51,073 bases of DNA from Falsiroseomonas selenitidurans (GTDB lineage: Bacteria > Pseudomonadota > Alphaproteobacteria > Acetobacterales > Acetobacteraceae). The stretch spans positions 1 to 51,073 of the forward strand of contig NZ_JAAVNE010000039.1 in NCBI RefSeq assembly GCF_012103215.1. The letters run 5' to 3'. Position 1 is the stretch's first letter; the number at the start of each line of letters is the position of its first letter. Under the pieces are notes generated by a model. That model ran no database searches. It was not told the origin of the DNA and saw only the letters and a list, made by a program, of their open reading frames with translations. A program made the translations under genes and the position numbers. This document shows, in pieces, positions 42,659-50,222 of this stretch.

Positions 42659-43617
42659 CAGACGCGCGCGGTGCGGTGGATCAGCCCGGCGCTGGCCGGG
42701 TAGCTGCCGGTCAGGCCGTAGCGCTGCATCGTCGCCACCAGCGTATCCAGCTCCGCCGGCGTCACGCCCTTCGGATAGGCCGGCAGCGCCGTCCGCTGCA
42801 GGCGCGCCAGCGGAACGCGGGAGAAGGCGGCGATGAGTTCGAGCAGCGCCGGCTGGCCGGCCCGTGCATTCACCCAGTCCACACCCTTGTGCAGCGCGCG
42901 GGCGAAGCGGTCGAACAGCTCGGCATTCGCCGCCAGGTCCTCGGCCATCGCCACGTATTGCGCGTTGGTGCCGCCCGGCGCCGTCTCGCTGATCGGCCAG
43001 CCGATGCGCTCCAGCCTGTCGCCATGCGTCTCCAGCGCCGCGGCGACGAAGGGCTCGGAGAAGATGGCGGCATCGACGCGGCCGCCGGCCAGCGCATCGG
43101 CCATCTGCGGGAAGGGCACCTCCACGGTGCTGACGCGGCGCCAGTCGCCGCCGGTCTTTTCCACCCAGGCCATGCCGCGCAGCCAGACGATGTTGTTGCG
43201 TGTGTTCGACGCCAGGCGCTTGCCCTCAAGGTCCTTGCCCGTGGCGATGCCGGAGCCCTTGCGCACCAGCAGCGCCAGGATGTCCGGCGGGCTGTCCTTG
43301 CCGACGCTGGCGCCGGAGACGAAGCGGAAGGGCAGGCCCTCGCGCACGCCGAGCATGATGGACACGACGTTGGAGAACACCACGCGGAACTGCCCGGCCA
43401 CCAGGCCCGGCAGGCCGGTGGCGCCGCCGGCGGTGGTGGAGGTGTCGATCTCGATCCCCTCCGCCGCGAAGTAGCCTTCGCGGATGGCAGCATGCAGTGG
43501 CGCCACATCCAGCACGGGGATCACGCTGACCCGCATTTTCGTCGGCGCCTGCGCGTGAAGCGCGGGGGCGGCCAGGGCTGCCGGAAGCGCCAGGGTGGCA
43601 CGGCGGGTGATGTTCAT
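42658..43617 (-). CDS. ABC transporter substrate-binding protein, NMT1/SsuA/TauA type
   Basis: A 319-residue periplasmic binding protein with a Tat-like signal (NITRRATLALPAALAAPALHAQA). The NMT1-like fold is seen in VAPLHAAIREGYFAAEGIEID, GLPGLVAGQFRVVFSNVVSIM, the DLEGKRLASNTRNNIVWL segment and AALETHGDRLERIG. AAGGAGG 6 bases before the ATG is the strongest Shine-Dalgarno sequence in the operon and is formed partly by the stop codon of the upstream permease. The ligand is unknown; the family binds sulfonates, nitrate, thiamine precursors and aromatic or amine compounds. Confidence 0.9.
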   Translation of the reverse strand: MNITRRATLALPAALAAPALHAQAPTKMRVSVIPVLDVAPLHAAIREGYFAAEGIEIDTSTTAGGATGLPGLVAGQFRVVFSNVVSIMLGVREGLPFRFVSGASVGKDSPPDILALLVRKGSGIATGKDLEGKRLASNTRNNIVWLRGMAWVEKTGGDWRRVSTVEVPFPQMADALAGGRVDAAIFSEPFVAAALETHGDRLERIGWPISETAPGGTNAQYVAMAEDLAANAELFDRFARALHKGVDWVNARAGQPALLELIAAFSRVPLARLQRTALPAYPKGVTPAELDTLVATMQRYGLTGSYPASAGLIHRTARV

Positions 43618-43628
43618 GAAAAGCCTCC

Positions 43629-44396
43629 TTATGGGTTGCGGTTCTGCCAATGCAGCGCCCGGCGTTCGAGGGCTGCGACTATCCCGTTCAGGACCAGACC
43701 CAGCACAGCCAGGATCACCAGCCAGGCGTACATCTGCCGGATCAGGAAACTCCGCTGCATGTCGAGGATCAGGAAGCCGAGCCCGCCCTCCCCGGCCAGC
43801 ATCTCCGCCAGCACCGCCAGCACCAGGGCCAGGCCCAGGCTGATGCGCATGCCGGCCAGCACGAAGGGCAGTGCGGCGGGCAGCACCAGGTGGCGCAGCG
43901 TGTGCGCGCTGCCCCAGCCATGCGTGCGCGCCGCATCCAGCATCACCCGGTCCACCCCGCGCACGCCCTGCAGCGTGTTCAGCAGCACGGGAAAGATCAC
44001 CACCAGCGCAACGGAGGTGACCTTCATGGTGAAGCCGATGCCGAGGAACAGCATCAGCGGTGGCACCAGGGCCGATTTCGGCACCGGCCGCACCAGCTCC
44101 ACCAGCGGCTCGAACAGCCGGAAGGCGGCGGGCCACCAGCCCATGGCGGTGCCGAGCAGCACGCCGATCAGCGACCCGATGGCAAACCCGGCGAACACCA
44201 GCTGCAGCGTCGCCAGCAGCGGGTCCACGAAGGCGCCGCTGGCCAGCAGATCCCACAGCGTGGCGCCGATGACGGATGGCGGCGGCAGCAGCACGCGACG
44301 GATCAACCCCGCCTGCACCGCCCATTCCAGCCCCGCCAGCAACAGCGCCAGCACGGCCACGCCCGGCAGGACGGCGCGCACCCGGTCACCCCACAT
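43629..44396 (-). CDS. ABC transporter permease, Ssu/Tau type, first copy
   Basis: A 255-residue inner-membrane permease. Family features are RPVPKSALVPPLMLFLGIGFTMK and the loop VMLDAARTHGWGSAHTLRHLVLPAALPFVLAGMRISLG. Its start overlaps the ATPase stop by 11 bases. It resembles the permease at 41.9 kb in length and motif order, so the two probably arose by duplication and work together. Confidence 0.92.
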   Translation of the reverse strand: MWGDRVRAVLPGVAVLALLLAGLEWAVQAGLIRRVLLPPPSVIGATLWDLLASGAFVDPLLATLQLVFAGFAIGSLIGVLLGTAMGWWPAAFRLFEPLVELVRPVPKSALVPPLMLFLGIGFTMKVTSVALVVIFPVLLNTLQGVRGVDRVMLDAARTHGWGSAHTLRHLVLPAALPFVLAGMRISLGLALVLAVLAEMLAGEGGLGFLILDMQRSFLIRQMYAWLVILAVLGLVLNGIVAALERRALHWQNRNP

Positions 44397-45156
44397 GGCG
44401 CGTCATCAGCCGCTCCAGCAGCGCATGGCGCAGTTCGAGGAAACGCGGCAATTCGCGCGTGGCCACGGGGTCGCGCGGGCGGTCGATGCCGACCTCGATC
44501 ACCTGCGCCACCGTGGTCGGGCGCGGCGTCAGCACGGCGATGCGGTCCGCCAGCGTGATCGCCTCCTCCACGTCATGCGTCACCAGCAGCACGGTCAGCT
44601 TCCGCCGCGCGCAGATCTCCAGCACCAGCGCGTGCAGGTCCAGCCGCGTCAGCGCATCCACCGCGCTGAACGGCTCGTCCATCAGCAGCAGGGCGGGCTC
44701 CGCCGCCAGGGCACGGGCGATCGCCACGCGCTGCTGCATGCCGCCCGACAGCTGCCAGGGATAGTGGTCGCCGAAGCCGGCCAGGCCCACCTGCGCCAGC
44801 GGCGCTTCCGCCGCCGCGCGCGCCGCCCGGCGGCCGATGCGGTGTTCCAGCGCGAAGGCCACATTGTCCCGCACGCTGCGCCAGGGCAGCAGCGAGCGGC
44901 TGTATTGCTGGAACACATAGACCGCTTCCGGCGGCGGCGCCGTGATCGGCCGGCCGAGCACGCGGACCACGCCCTCCGTCGGCGGCAGAAGCCCGGCCGC
45001 CATCTGCAGCAGCGTGGATTTGCCGCAGCCGGAGGGGCCGAGCACCGCCATGAACTCGCCCGCCCGCACCTCGAGCGAGACGCGCTCCATCACCCGCGCC
45101 GGCGGGCCGCCGCGGGTCGGGAACGCCTTGCTCACCGCGTCCAACTCCAGAAGCAT
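44386..45156 (-). CDS. ABC transporter ATP-binding protein, Ssu/Tau type
   Basis: The 256-residue ATPase has Walker A (GPSGCGKST), the Q-loop VFQQYSRSLLPWRSV, the signature LSGGMQQRVAIARAL, Walker B (LLLMDEP), SAVD and the H-loop VTHDVEEAI, all as in SsuB/TauB. GGAAAGGGAAG precedes the ATG. A 64-base gap separates it from the ligase gene upstream; I see no terminator there, so it is probably in the same operon as the Rieske oxygenase. Confidence 0.92.
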   Translation of the reverse strand: MLLELDAVSKAFPTRGGPPARVMERVSLEVRAGEFMAVLGPSGCGKSTLLQMAAGLLPPTEGVVRVLGRPITAPPPEAVYVFQQYSRSLLPWRSVRDNVAFALEHRIGRRAARAAAEAPLAQVGLAGFGDHYPWQLSGGMQQRVAIARALAAEPALLLMDEPFSAVDALTRLDLHALVLEICARRKLTVLLVTHDVEEAITLADRIAVLTPRPTTVAQVIEVGIDRPRDPVATRELPRFLELRHALLERLMTRHVG

Positions 45157-45220
45157 CCGCTTCCCTTTCCGTTGGCCGTGCGGCGTTTCGCGGACAGGGT
45201 CGTTGCCCCGTCCTTCCCCG

Positions 45221-46636
45221 TCAGAACAGTTCGAAATACTCGCGGTGTTCCCAGGCCGAGACCTCGGCCTCGAAGCGGGCGATCTCGGCGCGCTTCAGCC
45301 GCGCGAAATAATCGATGAAGACGTCGCCGAAGGCCGCGCGTGCCGCCTCGCTTTCCTCCAGCGCCGCCAAGGCCTCCGCCAGGCTGCGCGGCAGCAGCGG
45401 CGCCGCCGTCTCATAGGGCGTGTCGGCCGGCGGGCCGGGGTCGCGTTGCGCCGCCAAGCCCTCCAGCCCGTAGGCGAGCTGCGAGGCGAGATAGAAATAC
45501 GGGTTCGCCGCCGGTTCCCCCACCCGGTTCTCCAGCCGCGTCGCGGCATCGCCGGGTGCCCCCAGCGCGCGCACCATCACGCCGCGATTGTCGATGCCCC
45601 AGATGGCGCGGTCCGGCGCCAGGGAATGGCTGCGGTAGCGGCGATAGCCGTTGATGGTGGGCGTGGAGAAGGCGGCCGCCGCGGGCGCATGGTGCAGCAG
45701 CCCACCGAGGAAATGCCGCGCCGTCTGCGACAGCAGCGTGCCATCCCCGATGAAGGCGTTGCGCCCATCCTTCACCAGCGACTGGTGCAGGTGCCAGCCG
45801 GAGGACATCACGTTGGGGATGCGCGGGCGGCACATGAAGGTGGCGTGGTAGCCATGCCGCCGTGCCACCTGCTTCACCGCGCTGCGGAACAGCACCATGG
45901 CATCGGCGCTGGCCAGCCCGGCCTGCGGGCCGAAGGTGAATTCGACCTGGCTCGGCCCGTACTCCACCTCCATCGAGCGCAGCGGCAGGCCCAGCGCCTG
46001 GATCTCGCGGCGCAGGATTTCCAGCACCGGGTCGAGCTGGTCGTAGCGCAGCTCCGTCAGGTAGTTGTAGCCCAGCGTCAGCAGCGCGACATCCGGCGGC
46101 GTGCCGGGCTGGCCGGCATCCTCCGGCGCCAGCTTCGGGTCGGTGAGGCGGAACAGGTGGAACTCCACCTCCAGCCCCGTGACGTAGTCGAAGCCCTGCG
46201 ATGCGGCGCGTGAAACCTGCTGGCGCAGCAGGTGGCGCGTATCCAGCGGCACCGGTCGGCCATCCGGGAAGAAGGCGTCGCAGAGGATCCAGCCGGTATG
46301 CGGCGCCCAGGGCAGGATGCGGAAGGTGGCGGGGTCGGGGATCAGCAGCGCGTCCGCCGCGCCCTCCATCGCCTTCTCGCCCATCGCCCCGCCGGCGGAC
46401 CAAACCGGAAAGACCGTGCGGTGGGAGGTGTCCTTCAGCAGCAGCGTGGTGGTCATCGCCACGCCATTGGCCAGCGCGCCGGCGGCCTCGCCGGCCATGA
46501 TGGTCTTGCCGCGCAGGATGCCGTGCTGGTCGGGGAAGGCCAGGCGCAGCACGCCGAGGCCCGCCGCGTCGATCTGCCGCAGCACCTCCGCGTGCAGCCC
46601 GGGCTGCTCCAGCCCGTGCTTTTGAACAAAACTCAT
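45221..46636 (-). CDS. Glutamine synthetase-like gamma-glutamyl ligase
   Basis: A 471-residue member of the glutamine synthetase superfamily that is not a housekeeping GlnA. Metal and ATP-site motifs are GLEVEFHLF, EVEYGPSQVEFTF, SSGWHLHQSL and RLENRVGEPAANPYFY. The group includes enzymes that join glutamate to amines (PuuA, aniline-pathway gamma-glutamylanilide synthases, IpuC). It overlaps the Rieske stop as ATGA. A ligase next to a Rieske oxygenase is the pairing known from aniline degradation, where the amine is first gamma-glutamylated. The amine here is unknown. Confidence 0.88.
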   Translation of the reverse strand: MSFVQKHGLEQPGLHAEVLRQIDAAGLGVLRLAFPDQHGILRGKTIMAGEAAGALANGVAMTTTLLLKDTSHRTVFPVWSAGGAMGEKAMEGAADALLIPDPATFRILPWAPHTGWILCDAFFPDGRPVPLDTRHLLRQQVSRAASQGFDYVTGLEVEFHLFRLTDPKLAPEDAGQPGTPPDVALLTLGYNYLTELRYDQLDPVLEILRREIQALGLPLRSMEVEYGPSQVEFTFGPQAGLASADAMVLFRSAVKQVARRHGYHATFMCRPRIPNVMSSGWHLHQSLVKDGRNAFIGDGTLLSQTARHFLGGLLHHAPAAAAFSTPTINGYRRYRSHSLAPDRAIWGIDNRGVMVRALGAPGDAATRLENRVGEPAANPYFYLASQLAYGLEGLAAQRDPGPPADTPYETAAPLLPRSLAEALAALEESEAARAAFGDVFIDYFARLKRAEIARFEAEVSAWEHREYFELF

Positions 46637-47955
46637 TCGGCGGCGAGTGCCGGCGGTGCCCAGGGGGCGGCGCCGCGGCGGCGGGCCACGGCCTCGCGCC
46701 AGCGCGCCTGCCATTCGGCACTCGGCGCCATGGTGTCGATGGTGGCGGGGCCGACGATGCCGGTCGCGGCGGCATCCTGCATCAGCGCCGGCAGCCGGCC
46801 TTCCTCCATCGCCGCCATGGCGCGCATCAGCAGGCGGCGGTTGGCGGCGATCGCCTTGTCGCTGCTCGCCAGATTCTCCCGCGTCCGGTCCTGGATGGCA
46901 CCCTGCGATTCGACGGCCCACTGGTCGTGGACGTTGATGTCCTCGCCCATGCCCGTATAGGTCGCGCTGGCCTGTTCCTCGGGGTCGAAGCCGTAGTCGT
47001 TGTGGGCGCCCAGCTTCGGCAGGTAGTCCGGCAGGCTGTAGGATTCCAGCCGCTGCGCGCGCATCTGCGCGCGGTCCACGGGCTTGGCGAAGCTGGTGAA
47101 GATCGCCACCCAGTAGGTGCGCGTGTCGTCCACCGGCAGGTGCCACTGCGTAATGGTCATCTCCGCGCTCATCGGGATGACGAAGGCCTGGGGGAAGACC
47201 AGGTTGGTGACGCGCACATGAGTCGTCGCCTCGTTGATGGTGCGCAGCGCGGTGACGCGCAGGCCGTAATCGGTGGTTTCCACCTCGATCCGCGGCCGGG
47301 CATATTCGCGCAGCACATAGGTCATCGGCAGGTCGGAGCCGTCGGAGGTGGCGCGGAACTGCTTGCCATAGGCATCCGCCGCGTCGCCATCCTCGAAGAA
47401 GCGGTGCAGGAAGCTCGCATGGGCGGGGTCGATGCCCACCTCCAGCGCCTGCAGCCAGTTGCAGGCGATCAGGCCCTTGAAGGCGAAGGTGTGGCTGTCC
47501 GGCGCGGTGAAGCAGTCCAGCGCCGGAAAGGGCGGCGCCTCACCCTCGCCCAGGAAGGCGAAGATCACGCCGCTGCGCAGCACCACCGGGTAGGATCGCT
47601 GGCGGATGCGGGTGCAGAGCGTGCTGCCCTCCGGCTCCGCCGGCGTGTCCAGGCATTTTCCCTGCACGTCGAACAGCCAGCCATGGAAGGGGCAGCGCAG
47701 CCCGCCATCCTCCAGCCGCCCGAAGGCCAGGTCGGCGTTGCGGTGCGGGCAGTCGCGGTCGAGCAGGCCGAGCCGCCCGGCCTCATCCCGGAACAGCACG
47801 AAATCCTGGCCCAGCGCGCGCACGGCACGCACCGGGCGCGGACCCTCCAGCTCATCCGCCAGGGCGATCGGCTGCCAGTAGCGGCGCAGCACGCGGCCGC
47901 CCGGCGTCGCGGGGCCGACCCGGGTCAGGCGTTCATTCTGCTCGGCGGGGATCAT
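46633..47955 (-). CDS. Rieske-type aromatic ring-hydroxylating oxygenase, catalytic subunit
   Basis: A 440-residue oxygenase. The Rieske cluster ligands are Cys69 and His71 (DCPHRN) with Cys88 and His91 (CPFHGW). The mononuclear iron site is Asp176, His179 and His184 (GIDPAHASFLH), which suits a phthalate dioxygenase or vanillate demethylase-type alpha subunit that attacks rings or removes alkyl groups. No ferredoxin or reductase gene is in the window, so electrons must come from elsewhere. The ATG (47955) is poorly served by a Shine-Dalgarno sequence; no better start is seen. It is the first gene of the leftward operon and faces the IclR gene across a region with an operator-like site. Confidence 0.9.
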   Translation of the reverse strand: MIPAEQNERLTRVGPATPGGRVLRRYWQPIALADELEGPRPVRAVRALGQDFVLFRDEAGRLGLLDRDCPHRNADLAFGRLEDGGLRCPFHGWLFDVQGKCLDTPAEPEGSTLCTRIRQRSYPVVLRSGVIFAFLGEGEAPPFPALDCFTAPDSHTFAFKGLIACNWLQALEVGIDPAHASFLHRFFEDGDAADAYGKQFRATSDGSDLPMTYVLREYARPRIEVETTDYGLRVTALRTINEATTHVRVTNLVFPQAFVIPMSAEMTITQWHLPVDDTRTYWVAIFTSFAKPVDRAQMRAQRLESYSLPDYLPKLGAHNDYGFDPEEQASATYTGMGEDINVHDQWAVESQGAIQDRTRENLASSDKAIAANRRLLMRAMAAMEEGRLPALMQDAAATGIVGPATIDTMAPSAEWQARWREAVARRRGAAPWAPPALAAE

Positions 47956-48008
47956 CGGCAGGCGCTTGTCGGGCAGGAGATCATGGCGGCGGCGGCTCCG
48001 GCGGCACT

Positions 48009-48036
48009 GTTCGCAGTAGTGTTCACTGACCGAACA
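48009..48036. promoter_or_regulatory. IclR-type operator candidate 1 (Rieske/IclR divergent region)
   Basis: GTTCG (48009-48013), then 7 bases, then GTTCA (48021-48025), 5 bases and CGAAC (48031-48035). A near-perfect 15-base palindrome is thus preceded by a direct repeat of its left arm, 12 bases start to start. This matches the palindrome-plus-direct-repeat style of operators bound by PcaU/PobR-type IclR proteins. It lies between the divergent starts at 47955 and 48101. Confidence 0.65.
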
Positions 48037-48100
48037 TCTGTGCGATAGACTAGCCAAAGCCACGCGGCGCCGACAAGCCGCCATTGCGGGAATGAGAAAG

Positions 48101-48901
48101 ATGCCGCGCCTGAACGCCGGGGACGCGACGCGACGAGAGGCCGCCGGCCATGGGCCGGACTTCCTGGAAGCCCTGGCCCGCGGCCTCGCCGTGCTGCAGG
48201 CCTTCGGGCCGGAGCGGCGGCAGATGACCCTGGCGGAGGCCGCCCGCGCCGTGGACCTGCCCCGCGCGACGGTGCGCCGCGCGCTGCACACGCTGGTCAC
48301 GCTGGGGCACCTGGAGAGCGACGGCCGGCTGTTCCGGCTGACGCCGCGCGTGCTGCGCCTGGCCGCCGGGTATCTCGGCGCCAATGGCCTGTCCAGCATC
48401 CTGCAGCCGCGCTGCGAACAGCTCAGCGCCCAGTTCGGCGCGCCCTGTTCCGCCGCCGTGCTGGACGGGCCGGAGATCGTCTTCATCGCCTATGGCCAGC
48501 CGGCGCGGCTGCTGAACCTGACGACGATGGTCGGCCTGCGCCTGCCCGCCTTCTGCACGGCGCTCGGCCGCGTGCTGCTGGCCGGGCTGCCGGAGGCGGA
48601 GATGGAGGCGCTGCTGCAACGCCACCCGCCGCACGCCGTGACCGCGCAGACCGAGCTCGACCCGCTGCGCATCCGCCGCCGCATCGCCAGGGCGCGCAGC
48701 GAGGGCTTCGCGCTGGTGGACCAGGAGGCCGAGCAGGGCTTCCGTTCCCTCGCCGTGCCGCTGCGCCGGCACGATGGCCGCGTCGTCGCCGCGCTGAACA
48801 TCGGCATGCACAGTGAACGCGGCACGGCCGCGGCGCTGCGCGAGGCGGTGCTGCCGACACTGCGGGCGCAGGCCGCGGACCTCGCCTGCCAGTTCCTGTA
48901 G
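48101..48901 (+). CDS. IclR-family transcriptional regulator (PcaR/PobR-like)
   Basis: A 266-residue regulator with an N-terminal winged helix (about 20-85: LARGLAVLQAFGPERRQMTLAEAARAV, then LPRATVRRALHTLVTLGHL) and a C-terminal IclR effector domain (LGRVLLAGLP, ARSEGFALVDQEAEQGFRSLAVPL, NIGMHS). The group controls aromatic catabolism, often as activator with effector. ATG 48101 is preferred because GGGA lies 9 bases upstream; ATG 48092, three codons earlier, overlaps that site. Operator-like sequences lie on both sides of the gene, one for the leftward oxygenase operon and one before the rightward oxidase gene, so it probably controls both and itself. Confidence 0.9.
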   Translation: MPRLNAGDATRREAAGHGPDFLEALARGLAVLQAFGPERRQMTLAEAARAVDLPRATVRRALHTLVTLGHLESDGRLFRLTPRVLRLAAGYLGANGLSSILQPRCEQLSAQFGAPCSAAVLDGPEIVFIAYGQPARLLNLTTMVGLRLPAFCTALGRVLLAGLPEAEMEALLQRHPPHAVTAQTELDPLRIRRRIARARSEGFALVDQEAEQGFRSLAVPLRRHDGRVVAALNIGMHSERGTAAALREAVLPTLRAQAADLACQFL

Positions 48902-48934
48902 GGTCGTTGCGCCGCGCGCGCCGCGCGGGTTAGC

Positions 48935-48962
48935 ATTCGCACACTCGTTCGGTCTTCGAACA
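48935..48962. promoter_or_regulatory. IclR-type operator candidate 2 (before the DadA-like gene)
   Basis: ATTCG (48935-48939), then 7 bases, then GTTCG (48947-48951), 5 bases and CGAAC (48957-48961): a perfect 5-5-5 palindrome with a direct repeat 12 bases upstream. Spacing is identical to the site at 48009-48036. It ends about 19 bases before the ATG at 48981. Confidence 0.68.
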
Positions 48963-48980
48963 TCGGCCCAGGGAACCAGC

Positions 48981-50222
48981 ATGCGCATCGCGGTGATCGG
49001 CAACGGCATCGTCGGCACCGCCACCGCCGCCTGGCTGCAGCGCGATGGCCACCAGGTGACCTTCGTCGACCCGCTGGGCCCGGCGGAGGCGACCTCCTTC
49101 GGCAATGCCGGCTCCCTCTCGCCTTCCGCCTGCCTGCCGGTCGGCATGCCCGGCATGTGGAAGAAGGTGCCGGGCTGGCTGCTGGATCCGCTCGGCCCGC
49201 TGGCCGTGCGCTGGTGGTATGCGCCGGTCGTCGCGCCCTGGCTGGCGCGCTTCCTGCAGCATTCCTCGCGCGACGAGGTGGTGCGCATCGCCACCGCGCT
49301 GCGCGGTCTGCTGGCGCCGATCTTCGATTGCTACGAGCCGCTGCTGCAGCGCGCCAATGCCAGCGGGCTGATGCGCCGCTCCGGCTGTCTCTATGTCTAT
49401 TCGGGGCCGGAGGCCGCGCGGCAATGGGCCTGGGGCATGAACCTCCGCCGCTCCCTCGGCGTCGAGATGCGCGACGTGGCCGAAGATGAACTCGTCGCGC
49501 TGGAGCCAGACCTGAAGGGCCGCTTCCGCTTCGGCATCCTGGCGCCGGAGAATGGCAGCACGCTCGACCCCGCGGCGATGACGCGCGCATTGTTCGAGCA
49601 ATGCGAACGCGATGGCGCGCAGGTGCACCGCGCCCGCGTCACCGGCTTCCGCATCAAGGGCGGATCCGTCCATGCGCTGGAACTGGATGGCGGCGTGACG
49701 CTGGAGACGGAGGGCGTGGTGCTGGCCGGCGGCGCCTGGTCGGCGAAACTTGCAGGCCAGCTCGGCCCGCGCATCCCGCTGGAGACGCAGCGCGGCTACC
49801 ATGTGACGGTCGGCAGCAACAACCTGGCGCTGCGCCACACGGTGATGGCGGTGGAACACAACCTGATGGTGAACCCGATGCGCATGGGCCTGCGCCTGGC
49901 AGGCTCCGTCGAATTCGCGGGCCTCGGCGCCGCGCCGGATTTCCGCCGCGCAGCGGTGCTGCTGGCGCGCGGGAAGGAGATGTTCCCGCATCTCGATACC
50001 AGCGTCACCAGCGAATGGATGGGCCACCGCCCCTGCCTGCCGGACAGCCTGCCGGTCATCGGCCGCGCACCGCGGGTGGACAATGCCTGGTTCGCCTTCG
50101 GCCATGGCCATGTCGGCATGTGCGGCGCCGCCAGCACCGGGCGGGAGGTGGCGCATCTGGTCGCCGGCCGCGACCCGGAGATCGAGCTCGCCCCCTTCGC
50201 CCCGACCCGCTGGGCGGCGTGA
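48981..50222 (+). CDS. FAD-dependent D-amino-acid dehydrogenase-like oxidoreductase (DadA type)
   Basis: A 413-residue DAO-family flavoprotein. The dinucleotide-binding motif IGNGIVGTATAAWL (6-19) opens the protein, GVVLAGGAWSAKL marks the second FAD contact, and the C-terminal GHRPCLPDSLPVIG and FGHGHVGMCGAASTG are DadA signatures. It oxidises an amine or amino acid to the imino acid, passing electrons to the respiratory chain or oxygen. AGGGA lies 6 bases before the ATG. Its own operator-like site suggests IclR control, and it is coupled by TGATG to a HyuA-type gene. Confidence 0.9.
   Translation: MRIAVIGNGIVGTATAAWLQRDGHQVTFVDPLGPAEATSFGNAGSLSPSACLPVGMPGMWKKVPGWLLDPLGPLAVRWWYAPVVAPWLARFLQHSSRDEVVRIATALRGLLAPIFDCYEPLLQRANASGLMRRSGCLYVYSGPEAARQWAWGMNLRRSLGVEMRDVAEDELVALEPDLKGRFRFGILAPENGSTLDPAAMTRALFEQCERDGAQVHRARVTGFRIKGGSVHALELDGGVTLETEGVVLAGGAWSAKLAGQLGPRIPLETQRGYHVTVGSNNLALRHTVMAVEHNLMVNPMRMGLRLAGSVEFAGLGAAPDFRRAAVLLARGKEMFPHLDTSVTSEWMGHRPCLPDSLPVIGRAPRVDNAWFAFGHGHVGMCGAASTGREVAHLVAGRDPEIELAPFAPTRWAA

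Noticed and set aside
47952..47984. Ten-codon frame (MISCPTSACR) ending in ATGA at the Rieske start
   Set aside because: It resembles the leader before the GlxA-type gene, but there is no Shine-Dalgarno sequence in front of its ATG, so chance is the better explanation.
46927..48048. Long open frames antisense to the Rieske gene and similar antisense frames over most genes
   Set aside because: They mirror the codon structure of the real genes in G+C-rich DNA, are His/Arg/Gln-rich and contain no recognisable domain.
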